A stretch of 30,772 nucleotides of DNA from a virus: the IMG/VR virus record IMGVR_UViG_3300042400_001381, positions 1 to 30,772 of that record. One strand, 5' to 3'. The notes below the pieces were generated by a model, which saw nothing but the letters and a program-made list of their open reading frames with translations, made no database searches and had not been told where the DNA came from. How positions within the stretch are numbered: the first letter of the stretch is position 1; every line of letters starts with the position of its first letter. Shown in pieces: positions 23,913 to 29,840 of the stretch. A program made the translations under genes and the position numbers.

Positions 23913-24338
23913 ATGAATTACGAAATAACTGGCACAATCATTGACGTATTGTCAACTCAAACATTCAATAAAGGCTTTCGAAAAAGAGAATTTGTTATTG
24001 AAACTGACGAAAAATATTCTCAAAAAGTAGTATTGCAGCTTGTTCAAGACAAATGTGATATGATAGACTCTTATGGTATTGGCGATACGGTAACCGTGTC
24101 GTTTAACGTTAAGGGTCGAGATTGGGTTGACAATTCCGGTACTGTAAAATATTTCAATACCCTAGAGGCTTGGCGAATTGTAGCTAAGGGCCGTGCGCAG
24201 TTGTCTGAACCGACTGCCGATATGGGCGGAGGATTTGACGATGACGATGATTTCTTTGGAGATATCGATAATGGCCCAAAGAAACCTAGCAAACCAGCCG
24301 ATACTAGTTTTGACTTAGACGACGACTTTCCATTCTAA
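23913..24338 (+). CDS. DUF3127-like OB-fold protein with SSB-type acidic tail
   Basis: 141 aa. Residues 1-95 match the pattern I know from DUF3127, a family found mostly in Bacteroidota: YEITGTIIDVLSTQTFNKGF, KREFVIET, DSYGIGDTVTVSFNVKGRDW, VKYFNTLEAWRI. The layout suggests an OB fold. Residues 96-133 are a Gly/Asp-rich linker, and the protein ends DLDDDFPF, nearly identical to the acidic C-terminal tip of bacterial SSB (DDDIPF) that recruits replication partners. It lies among ligase, kinase and exonuclease. No classical SSB is seen in this window. A phage SSB role is a strong inference, not proof. Confidence 0.85.
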   Translation: MNYEITGTIIDVLSTQTFNKGFRKREFVIETDEKYSQKVVLQLVQDKCDMIDSYGIGDTVTVSFNVKGRDWVDNSGTVKYFNTLEAWRIVAKGRAQLSEPTADMGGGFDDDDDFFGDIDNGPKKPSKPADTSFDLDDDFPF

Positions 24339-24712
24339 TGACTAAAAAGCCGGACAATATTGCAGATAATCCAGGTCTACTGCCGTATGCTAGCAATGTT
24401 GGGGCGCCTGCAATAAAGCCAGACAATATTGAAGATTGGAAGCTACGCGGAGTCAATAAAGTAAATCGACAGCTTGCAACAAAGTTTGATGAGCTTAGGG
24501 AAGAATACCTTAAGCTGGTTAAGGAATATGAGTGGAATGAATTGGTTTATCAAGCAAAATTCTCATATGAACCAGTAATTGGAGATACCTATCATCTCTA
24601 TGTCGGTAAGGACGGTCGGCCTTTCTTATCACTAATTGCACCAGACGAATGGAATAAGGAGTATATTGGATCCTTTAAATTAAATAGCGAACATAAGTGG
24701 ATTAAAATATGA
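24338..24712 (+). CDS. DUF2452-like protein
   Basis: 124 aa. The pattern NPGLLPYASNVGAPAIKPDN near the start and FSYEPVIGDTYHLY with a following WxxxYIGSFKL are, from memory, those of DUF2452, a small family common in Bacteroidota. Function is unknown. Its start shares one base with the SSB-like gene stop (TAATG) and its end overlaps the exonuclease gene by ATGA, so it is co-translated with DNA metabolism genes. Confidence 0.75.
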   Translation: MTKKPDNIADNPGLLPYASNVGAPAIKPDNIEDWKLRGVNKVNRQLATKFDELREEYLKLVKEYEWNELVYQAKFSYEPVIGDTYHLYVGKDGRPFLSLIAPDEWNKEYIGSFKLNSEHKWIKI

Positions 24713-25323
24713 AATATGTATCAATCGATATCGAAACAACTGGATTAGACCCAGAAACCTGTCAGATTTTACAAGTCGGTGCAGTTATTGAAGACACTCA
24801 AAACTTGTTGCCTCTTGAGGAATTGCCTAAGTTCAACTGCATAGTTGAGCATCCCGCATATACTGGGTCACCATATGCATTGTGGTTAAATTCCAATTTA
24901 CTTAAAATATTGGGTAACATGGAGAGTCTCAAAAAGGACGAGAGACTTGACTATAGAAAGTCTCACAATATCCTACCAGTTGGGACAGTTGCTGCCTCTT
25001 TTAATATGTGGCTCAGTCATAATGGATTTGAGCAATCTGAGACCGGTGGAATTGTGATCAATGTTGCTGGCAAAAACTTTGCATCATTCGATAAACACTT
25101 CCTGGTCAAATTGCCAAATTGGCCAGCACGCATTCAAATGCGACAACGTATCATGGATCCAGCAATCTTGTTTATGAATTGGCAGAAAGACGAGTCATTA
25201 CCTAATCTCAATAAGTGTATTGAGAGAGCTGGCCTTACTGGCGAAGTCTCTCACGATGCAGTAGACGACGCAATTGACGTGGTTCGAGTAATTCGAGCAG
25301 CGACTAATAATTATTCAAAGTAG
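24709..25323 (+). CDS. DnaQ-like 3'-5' exonuclease (DEDDh)
   Basis: 204 aa. All five catalytic residues are present: Asp7 and Glu9 in SIDIETTGL, Asp128 in NFASFDKHFL, His182 and Asp187 in SHDAVDDAID. The His spaced five before the Asp marks the DEDDh type. It probably trims or proofreads DNA 3' ends, or recycles nucleotides; there is no attached polymerase. It overlaps the DUF2452-like gene by ATGA, and its stop codon overlaps the promoter of the UV endonuclease gene. Confidence 0.93.
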   Translation: MKYVSIDIETTGLDPETCQILQVGAVIEDTQNLLPLEELPKFNCIVEHPAYTGSPYALWLNSNLLKILGNMESLKKDERLDYRKSHNILPVGTVAASFNMWLSHNGFEQSETGGIVINVAGKNFASFDKHFLVKLPNWPARIQMRQRIMDPAILFMNWQKDESLPNLNKCIERAGLTGEVSHDAVDDAIDVVRVIRAATNNYSK

Positions 25324-25329
25324 TATAAT
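25324..25329 (+). promoter_or_regulatory. TATAAT promoter, probably leaderless, for the UV endonuclease
   Basis: TATAAT in GTAGTATAATAG ends six bases before the ATG, so the transcript would start at the start codon. The same twelve bases occur before the methyltransferase gene (14137-14148). No SD is present. Confidence 0.65.
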
Positions 25330-25335
25330 AGTTAA

Positions 25336-26298
25336 ATGAATCCAAAAACTAGATTAGGATATTGCTGCATTAACTTATCGCTAGCTGATCAAAAAGTATC
25401 AGCTAACCGTGGCATGATAAAAAAGACCTTTGAGGCTAAGGGCAAGGATTATGCAGCCGATTTAGCATATCTTAATCTATGCGATTTACTTACTATTATT
25501 AAATGGAATGTTGACAACGAAATCATGGTATATCGTATGTCAAGCGATATTTTTCCATGGATGTCCGAATATGAAATTACTGAGCTGTATAACTTTTCTC
25601 AAATCAGCGCAAAGCTGACTGAGATTGGTAATTTCGTAATAGAGTCTGGTATCCGAGTTTCAATGCATCCAGGCCAATTTGACGTATTGTGTTCACCAAA
25701 TCCAGCAGTTGTCAAAAAGACAATCAAAGATCTAAATCAACACGCTCAAATTATGGATTTAATGGGCTTACCGATCAATCATCGGTTCCCAGTAAATATC
25801 CATCTTGGCGGCACATACGGCGATAAAGAATCAGCCGCTCAGCGTTTTTGTGAAAACTTTACAAAATTAGCGGAGTCTACACAAAAACGATTAGTTGTCG
25901 AAAATGACGATAAAGCTGCCCAATATTCAGTTCGCGATCTGTACCTAATGGTATACAAAAAGATCGGTACACCAATCACATTTGATTATCACCATCATCG
26001 ATTTAACACTGGTGATTTAACTGAAGAGCAGGCATTTAGTCTGGCATATTCAACTTGGGATTGCACTCCTCTTTATCATTATTCAAGTTGCAAAAAGACC
26101 TTTGAAGATTCGTCAGTTATTGCGCGATCTCATGCAGATCACGTTTACGAAAAAATACGAACTTACGATCATAATATTGATATTGAAGTTGAGGCTAAAT
26201 CCAAAGACCTTGCTGTGATACAATATTTAAAAAACTGGCCAACACTGCTTGATTCATATCTGGAATTTACAGATTCGTCTCAGTTAATAAAAAGTTGA
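25336..26298 (+). CDS. uvsE: UV damage endonuclease (UVDE/UvsE family)
   Basis: 320 aa TIM-barrel repair enzyme that nicks 5' of UV photoproducts and some other lesions. Family motifs: RLGYCCINL at the N-terminus, YRMSSDIFPW (66-75), SMHPGQFDVL with His111, NIHLGG (His156), VENDD (Glu189), TFDYHHHRFN (Asp217, His220), and SHADHVYEKI with His266, followed by IDIEVEAKSKD, with Glu and Lys metal/active-site residues. All expected metal ligands appear present. A phage carrying its own UV repair fits a sunlit aquatic habitat. Its promoter seems to make a leaderless mRNA. Confidence 0.95.
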   Translation: MNPKTRLGYCCINLSLADQKVSANRGMIKKTFEAKGKDYAADLAYLNLCDLLTIIKWNVDNEIMVYRMSSDIFPWMSEYEITELYNFSQISAKLTEIGNFVIESGIRVSMHPGQFDVLCSPNPAVVKKTIKDLNQHAQIMDLMGLPINHRFPVNIHLGGTYGDKESAAQRFCENFTKLAESTQKRLVVENDDKAAQYSVRDLYLMVYKKIGTPITFDYHHHRFNTGDLTEEQAFSLAYSTWDCTPLYHYSSCKKTFEDSSVIARSHADHVYEKIRTYDHNIDIEVEAKSKDLAVIQYLKNWPTLLDSYLEFTDSSQLIKS

Positions 26299-26305
26299 TA
26301 AATAA
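26297..26305 (+). promoter_or_regulatory. Late-type promoter (GATAAATAA), predicted leaderless
   Basis: GATAAATAA overlaps the UV endonuclease stop codon. By T4 late spacing the transcript would begin at 26310, which is the A of the next ATG. Confidence 0.5.
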
Positions 26306-26309
26306 TATC

Positions 26310-26579
26310 ATGAGTACTGAAGAAACAAATAGCCCAGCTGGCGGCTGTGGATGCGGGGCAAATTCGCAACCTCAAGTGACTACACAGTCCAGCCTAATTT
26401 CAAAAGTCTTTGTCTCCAAAGAAGTCCAACAGACCCGAATGAGTCTGTGCAGAGAATGCGAACATTTCGATTCGCTATTAGCCCGTTGTAAAATATGCGG
26501 CTGTTTCTTGGAAGCAAAAACCAGACTTGCAGGATTTCACTGCGCACTAGATCAAATCGGGGAAACCCCAAAGTGGTAA
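26310..26579 (+). CDS. Small cysteine-rich zinc-binding protein (89 aa)
   Basis: The start is ATG 26310. The N-terminus has GGCGCGAN. The C-terminal half, MSLCRECEHFDSLLARCKIC then GCFLEAKTRLAGFHC, carries two CxxC-type knuckles plus a late Cys, as in small zinc-binding proteins common in T4-like phages. Role unknown; such proteins may bind nucleic acid or another protein. It is preceded by a late-type promoter. Confidence 0.85.
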   Translation: MSTEETNSPAGGCGCGANSQPQVTTQSSLISKVFVSKEVQQTRMSLCRECEHFDSLLARCKICGCFLEAKTRLAGFHCALDQIGETPKW

Positions 26580-26586
26580 TAAATAA
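26579..26586 (+). promoter_or_regulatory. Possible late-type promoter (ATAAATAA)
   Basis: ATAAATAA overlaps the stop of the cysteine-rich gene, in the context TAATAAATAAG. The predicted start is about 13 bases before ATG 26605. Confidence 0.4.
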
Positions 26587-26604
26587 GTTGTGAAAGGAAT
26601 TTCC

Positions 26605-26853
26605 ATGCAGTCTTTAAGATTCATGAAAAATAGCAAAAATATGGAAGGTGAGCCTAGTCGAATTGAAGAAAAAACAGAAGAAGATAGTTACGACCAGTTT
26701 GTTAATACTGGCAACATTCTTCAATCCACTTGGCTTCGATGTGCTGTTCGCGCTCGTGATGAAATGGACAGGTTCCTATTGGGTAACCGACGCCATCTTC
26801 TATTCCATTTCAATCCTGTTCTTTACGTTGTACTTTTATTTCTCAAAAGATGA
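26605..26853 (+). CDS. Doubtful ORF overlapping the membrane protein gene (82 aa)
   Basis: The frame is open from ATG 26605. Its first 30 residues are hydrophilic (MQSLRFMKNSKNMEGE) with normal codon use, and its stop forms an ATGA overlap with the next gene. However, from about residue 40 it reads as an Arg-rich shadow of the membrane protein in the +1 frame. Either only the N-terminal part is real and a frameshift (biological or assembly error) joins it to the membrane protein, or this ORF is spurious. Confidence 0.3.
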   Translation: MQSLRFMKNSKNMEGEPSRIEEKTEEDSYDQFVNTGNILQSTWLRCAVRARDEMDRFLLGNRRHLLFHFNPVLYVVLLFLKR

Positions 26854-26875
26854 GAGACGCAAAACAAATAACTGA
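26648..26875 (+). CDS. Small membrane protein with two TM segments (75 aa)
   Basis: The protein has a Lys-rich start (ELKKKQKK), TM segments near residues 13-38 and 44-66 (TSLLILATFFNPLGFDVLFA and AIFYSISILFFTLYFYF), and a charged end KDERRKTNN. This pattern is too regular to be a shadow. The start is uncertain: GTG 26648 is used, TTG 26660 is possible, and no ATG is in frame. It overlaps the next gene by 26 bases. An alternative is that the true N-terminus comes from the overlapping frame that begins at 26605. Confidence 0.6.
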   Translation: MSLVELKKKQKKIVTTSLLILATFFNPLGFDVLFALVMKWTGSYWVTDAIFYSISILFFTLYFYFSKDERRKTNN

Positions 26876-27113
26876 CTTTACACTAGCTAATGCTAAAGGC
26901 CAAGCCTTTGAAATTATTGGGACCTACTTAACCGCAAATGGTCACGTCTATCTCAAAGTAAAATACACAGATACTCAGATCTTTGTAAATCATCGAATCG
27001 CAGATTTTAAAACGTTTTTAACCGATACTGGTTTAAGAATTGAGGTTGCTCCAACTGACACCTTTGAAAATAAAAATTTTGCGGCAAACATAAACCAAAA
27101 GATAGAGGTTTAA
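26850..27113 (+). CDS. Hypothetical protein (87 aa)
   Basis: Small, beta-rich protein (FEIIGTYLTANGHVYLKVKY, IFVNHRIADFKTFL) without a recognised family. It overlaps the membrane protein gene. The strand-turn-strand start followed by an Asp-Phe-Lys helix could be a small nucleic acid or protein binding domain. No regulatory site is obvious before it. Confidence 0.7.
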   Translation: MRDAKQITDFTLANAKGQAFEIIGTYLTANGHVYLKVKYTDTQIFVNHRIADFKTFLTDTGLRIEVAPTDTFENKNFAANINQKIEV

Positions 27114-27114
27114 G

Positions 27115-27120
27115 TATAAG
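27115..27120 (+). promoter_or_regulatory. Possible TATAAT-type promoter (TATAAG) for the KTSC gene
   Basis: AAGTATAAGAG resembles AGTATAATAG used before other genes and ends eight bases before ATG 27129. It has one mismatch at the most conserved T, so the call is weak. Confidence 0.35.
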
Positions 27121-27128
27121 AGTTTACT

Positions 27129-27341
27129 ATGAGCATGAATCCAGTAAACTCGTCAACAATTGATTCGATCGGATACGATCAGAATTCTAACAAACTTACA
27201 GTCAAATTTAAGACTGGTGCAATTTACGAATATCTTAATGTGCCACATTATGTGTATGATGCAGTAATGTCAGCGGATTCAGTTGGCAAGGCTCTAAACT
27301 CTGAAGTTAAGGGAATTTACGATTACTCTAAAATACAATAA
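27129..27341 (+). CDS. KTSC-domain protein (70 aa)
   Basis: The whole protein is a KTSC domain: VNSSTIDSIGYD, LTVKFKTGAIYEYLNVPHYV, then ADSVGKALNSEVKGIYDYSK. The domain is named after a similar segment at the C-terminus of some lysyl-tRNA synthetases and is frequent in phages as a stand-alone protein of unknown role. The start could be ATG 27129 or ATG 27135. Confidence 0.9.
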   Translation: MSMNPVNSSTIDSIGYDQNSNKLTVKFKTGAIYEYLNVPHYVYDAVMSADSVGKALNSEVKGIYDYSKIQ

Positions 27342-27342
27342 T

Positions 27343-27576
27343 ATGGGATTTAACAAGTACTTTGTACCAGAGCCAAATGATCTAGTTGAAATGCTAAATC
27401 GAGTTGGAGTCAGAAGTTTCTTTAACCGAAAGATCGATGCAATGATAGGCAGTTCCACGTCTATGCGAATTCTCGACGATGCGTATGAATTAGTTAAAGA
27501 AAATATAGCTGACTCTGAAATATTAACGATTATTCAGACAAAACATGCAGCGCACCTCAAACCATCTACGAACTGA
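27343..27576 (+). CDS. Hypothetical protein (77 aa)
   Basis: Small helical protein (PNDLVEMLNRVGVRSFFNRK, ILDDAYELVKENIA) with no family I know. It begins one base after the KTSC stop and overlaps the next gene by 32 bases. Confidence 0.65.
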   Translation: MGFNKYFVPEPNDLVEMLNRVGVRSFFNRKIDAMIGSSTSMRILDDAYELVKENIADSEILTIIQTKHAAHLKPSTN

Positions 27577-27823
27577 ATTAGTTTTATGCGAGTGCGCATC
27601 AATTGAGCACCAGATCGTTTTTGTTAAAATCGACAATGACGATCCTGAAATCTATATGGAAGTTCATCTGCGAACTGGTCGAAATTTTTGGCAAAGACTT
27701 GCCCATGGTATTGCGTATGCATTTGGTAAAAAATCTAGATATGGAGCTTGGGACGAATTCGTATTAGGTCCAGATCAGCTCTCACAAATTAAAAATTTTA
27801 TAGAAAATGAAAGCAACTCTTGA
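27545..27823 (+). CDS. Conserved phage protein with CxC-SxEH motif (92 aa)
   Basis: The pattern LCECASIEHQIVF, then YMEVHLRTGRNFWQRLAHGI and AFGKKSRYGAWDEFVL, is one I recognise from small conserved proteins of many large phages, though without a known function. The CEC plus EH could bind a metal. ATG 27545 overlaps the previous gene by 32 bases. The next gene starts inside its last codons. Confidence 0.8.
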   Translation: MQRTSNHLRTELVLCECASIEHQIVFVKIDNDDPEIYMEVHLRTGRNFWQRLAHGIAYAFGKKSRYGAWDEFVLGPDQLSQIKNFIENESNS

Positions 27824-28049
27824 ATTTAATTTAGACGAACTTGACGATAGAGTCGCTCATCTTAGAGCAACTCTTGCAACCGACTTAGCCCTATGTCTAT
27901 ACGCAATAAAGGATGAATTGCGAACAAGGGTCAAATACGCGCCAGATTCCATTTCTGAAGATGAGTATGCGACTTGGGTTAAAGCTCAAAAAATGGTATT
28001 TGAGCAATTATCGATACACAATATAGATTTAGATAAAATACTATTATAA
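27807..28049 (+). CDS. Small conserved-type phage protein (80 aa)
   Basis: The N-terminus ATLEFNLDELDDRVAHLRA and the centre AIKDELRTRVKYAP fit a family of short helical phage proteins (LR-x-x-x-KY core) frequently found next to the CxC-SxEH protein. Function unknown. It overlaps the previous gene by 17 bases and is followed two bases later by a bidirectional terminator. Confidence 0.75.
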   Translation: MKATLEFNLDELDDRVAHLRATLATDLALCLYAIKDELRTRVKYAPDSISEDEYATWVKAQKMVFEQLSIHNIDLDKILL

Positions 28050-28050
28050 A

Positions 28051-28076
28051 AAAAAGGGAGCAGTTGCTCCCTTTTT
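28051..28076. terminator. Bidirectional terminator between converging genes
   Basis: Perfect arms AAAAAGGGAGCA (28051-28062) and TGCTCCCTTTTT (28065-28076). Read either way it gives a GC stem followed by T, so it ends plus-strand genes from the left and minus-strand genes from the right. Confidence 0.9.
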
Positions 28077-28094
28077 AAATTTAAATCCAGTCGA

Positions 28095-28280
28095 TTATGC
28101 AAACTGGGCTTTAAATGCTTTTGCTGCTTTTAGCGAGGAGGTAGTCTGAGAATACAATTCTCCGCCTGATCCTACTCTTACTCTGTAAGAAACTGTACCA
28201 GATGGGAAAGTAATCTTTTGGATGTTTCTCATCACTGTTTCGTAAACAGGTTTTCTAGTGGCGTTTGCTGTACGTGCCAT
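28095..28280 (-). CDS. Small protein resembling an arm-type DNA-binding domain (61 aa)
   Basis: The sequence IQKITFPSGTVSYRVRVGSG then SSLKAAKAFKAQFA resembles the three-strand-plus-helix N-terminal arm domain of tyrosine recombinases (PSG-x-x-x-YRVRV ... K-x-A-K-x-F). Such small proteins occur alone in phages. It might bind DNA as a regulator. First of the three minus-strand genes, next to the shared terminator. Confidence 0.7.
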   Translation of the reverse strand: MARTANATRKPVYETVMRNIQKITFPSGTVSYRVRVGSGGELYSQTTSSLKAAKAFKAQFA

Positions 28281-28320
28281 AACGTTAGCGGTTAACCCTA
28301 TATCACCGGCAGGTTTCTAT

Positions 28321-28359
28321 TTGGTTAGGCTGCTTGTTAATGGAGAGCCTAATATCCAA
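28321..28359 (-). terminator. Hairpin after the DUF4494-like gene, possible terminator
   Basis: TTAGGCT (28325-28331) pairs with AGCCTAA (28346-28352), extended by TTGG (28321-28324) and CCAA (28356-28359). It begins six bases after the minus-strand stop. There is no T-tract, so termination is uncertain; an mRNA-end stabiliser is an alternative. Confidence 0.4.
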
Positions 28360-28364
28360 CTGGC

Positions 28365-28562
28365 TTATTCAATCAAGCCGAGTATCTTAGACTCCTGAAC
28401 GGCTTCCAATTGACATGGAGAAACGCCTTCACCGAATCTTTTTAATAGTTTTTCTTCAGCTTCACCAACTGTGTTGGCTTCAACTAAATACTGTTCTCTA
28501 ACCTTTTTGATTTTACCGTTGTCCTCTTCGGACTCAAATCGTAGTTTTGCTAAATAGTACAT
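28365..28562 (-). CDS. DUF4494-like protein (65 aa)
   Basis: The pattern YLAKLRFESEEDNGKIKKVR then EQYLVEANTVGEAEEKLL matches the start of DUF4494, a small family I associate with Bacteroidota and their phages, shortened at the C-terminus (family usually longer than 100 aa). Function unknown. Confidence 0.7.
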   Translation of the reverse strand: MYYLAKLRFESEEDNGKIKKVREQYLVEANTVGEAEEKLLKRFGEGVSPCQLEAVQESKILGLIE

Positions 28563-28580
28563 TGCTTGAATCTTTAGCCT

Positions 28581-28586
28581 GTTATA
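28581..28586 (-). promoter_or_regulatory. Possible TATAAT-type promoter (TATAAC) for the DUF4494-like gene
   Basis: Read on the minus strand, ATAGTATAACAG resembles GTAGTATAATAG seen at 14137 and 25320. It ends 18 bases before the ATG. Confidence 0.4.
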
Positions 28587-28637
28587 CTATGAACTGGATC
28601 GCGGTTCTATTGATATTGTACTAAAAGACTAAAAACC

Positions 28638-28994
28638 TTAGTTCGATTCAGTGTCGTCAGCCGCTTTCATTTCTTCAGAGTGAGCTTTACATGCATCGCA
28701 TGGTTCCATCATCTCTTCGCAAGTTGGACAAGATTCTTCAGCAATAAAGCTCTGTGAAATTCCCATTGCTGATTCCATAAAGTCGGCAGCAGCATCTTCA
28801 CCCTTTTCATTTTTGATTTGGGCATACAGAGTATCAGTTAATCCTTTGAGCTGGTCAGGTGAAGAATAATCCTTTTCCGAGTAGCCTTCTACGTCAATCA
28901 TTTTAGATGCAATATTCAACAAACTAGCAGCAGCTGACATTGCTTCAGCATTTTCATTTAAAAAAGTTGCGTAAGAATATACATATTTTCCCAT
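28638..28994 (-). CDS. Late-promoter protein with C-terminal cysteine knuckles (118 aa)
   Basis: The N-terminus MGKYVYSYATFLNENAEAMS resembles the F-x-x-F-[IL]-x-E leader of the protein at 18303. The body is helical. The C-terminus holds CPTCEEMMEPCDACKAH, two CxxC pairs that could bind zinc. It has a minus-strand GATAAATAA promoter about 22 bases upstream, so it is probably a late, perhaps virion, protein despite its orientation. No family recognised. Confidence 0.75.
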   Translation of the reverse strand: MGKYVYSYATFLNENAEAMSAAASLLNIASKMIDVEGYSEKDYSSPDQLKGLTDTLYAQIKNEKGEDAAADFMESAMGISQSFIAEESCPTCEEMMEPCDACKAHSEEMKAADDTESN

Positions 28995-29016
28995 CAGGTA
29001 ATCAATTTATTTGGTA

Positions 29017-29025
29017 TTATTTATC
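29017..29025 (-). promoter_or_regulatory. Minus-strand late-type promoter (GATAAATAA)
   Basis: TTATTTATC on the plus strand reads GATAAATAA on the minus strand. The predicted start near 29012 leaves a leader of about 17 bases before the 118-aa gene. Confidence 0.55.
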
Positions 29026-29039
29026 CAAAGGATAATACT

Positions 29040-29840
29040 ATGCCAGAAGGACCAGAATGCAGACGTGTTTATGAGGGATTGCGCCAAGCAACTGACTGTA
29101 AGATTTTAACAGAAGTCAAGGTATTGGGCGGTCGATTTTTGAAAAAACCGCCAGTCGGATTAACTGACTTAGTTTTACCGACTCAAGTAGTTGGTGGCGG
29201 GGTGCACGGCAAATTCATATGGCTTGAATTTGAAGAAAATCAGACCATTTGGATAACTCTTGGTATGTCCGGTAGATGGAGTAAAATCAAGCTACCTCAC
29301 TCCCACTTGGCATTAACCTTTTCAGACGGTACTGAACTTTATTTCGTTGATCAGCGTAGATTCGGCACGATCAAGTTTGCGAATAAAATTGAACTTGATA
29401 AAAAGCTGCAATCGCTAGGCATTGATCCACTAAACGACCGAACGTTGAGTATGTTTAACGCGCTTCGCCAATTTGAAAAGGTGCCAAATAAAACAATTGC
29501 GGAGGCGCTGATGAATCAATCACTTTTTGCGGGCATAGGCAATTATATTAAATGCGAAGTTTTATATCGAAGCCGAATATCTCCGCATCGATTAGTTAGT
29601 TCACTTTCTGGGCAAGATATTTCTCAGCTATGGACTTGGACCAAATTAATAATTGATTCATCATATTCACAAGGCGGTGCAAGTATTAGAAATTATCGAC
29701 AGATTGATGAATCGACTGGAGATTTCATCTTTGAATTCGAAGTATACAGTAAAAAAGAAGATCCATTCGGTAACGACGTAGTAAAAGAAATTACAAAAGA
29801 CGGGAGAACCACGCATTGGGTTCCACAATTACAGGTATGA
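29040..29840 (+). CDS. Fpg/Nei-type DNA glycosylase with zincless finger
   Basis: 266 aa base-excision repair glycosylase and AP lyase. It starts MPEGPE, giving the catalytic Pro2 and Glu3. HGKFIW supplies the active-site Lys58. LGMSGRW (74-80) and the helix-two-turn-helix SLFAGIGNYIKCEVLYRSRI (161-180, Asn169) are typical. In place of the usual four-Cys zinc finger, the C-terminus reads DPFGNDVVKEITKDGRTTHW then VPQLQ, so the Cys positions are lost while the finger Arg (Arg256) remains, as in the zincless finger of NEIL1 and mimivirus Nei1. AAAGGA lies seven bases before the ATG. It overlaps the next gene by ATGA. Confidence 0.93.
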   Translation: MPEGPECRRVYEGLRQATDCKILTEVKVLGGRFLKKPPVGLTDLVLPTQVVGGGVHGKFIWLEFEENQTIWITLGMSGRWSKIKLPHSHLALTFSDGTELYFVDQRRFGTIKFANKIELDKKLQSLGIDPLNDRTLSMFNALRQFEKVPNKTIAEALMNQSLFAGIGNYIKCEVLYRSRISPHRLVSSLSGQDISQLWTWTKLIIDSSYSQGGASIRNYRQIDESTGDFIFEFEVYSKKEDPFGNDVVKEITKDGRTTHWVPQLQV

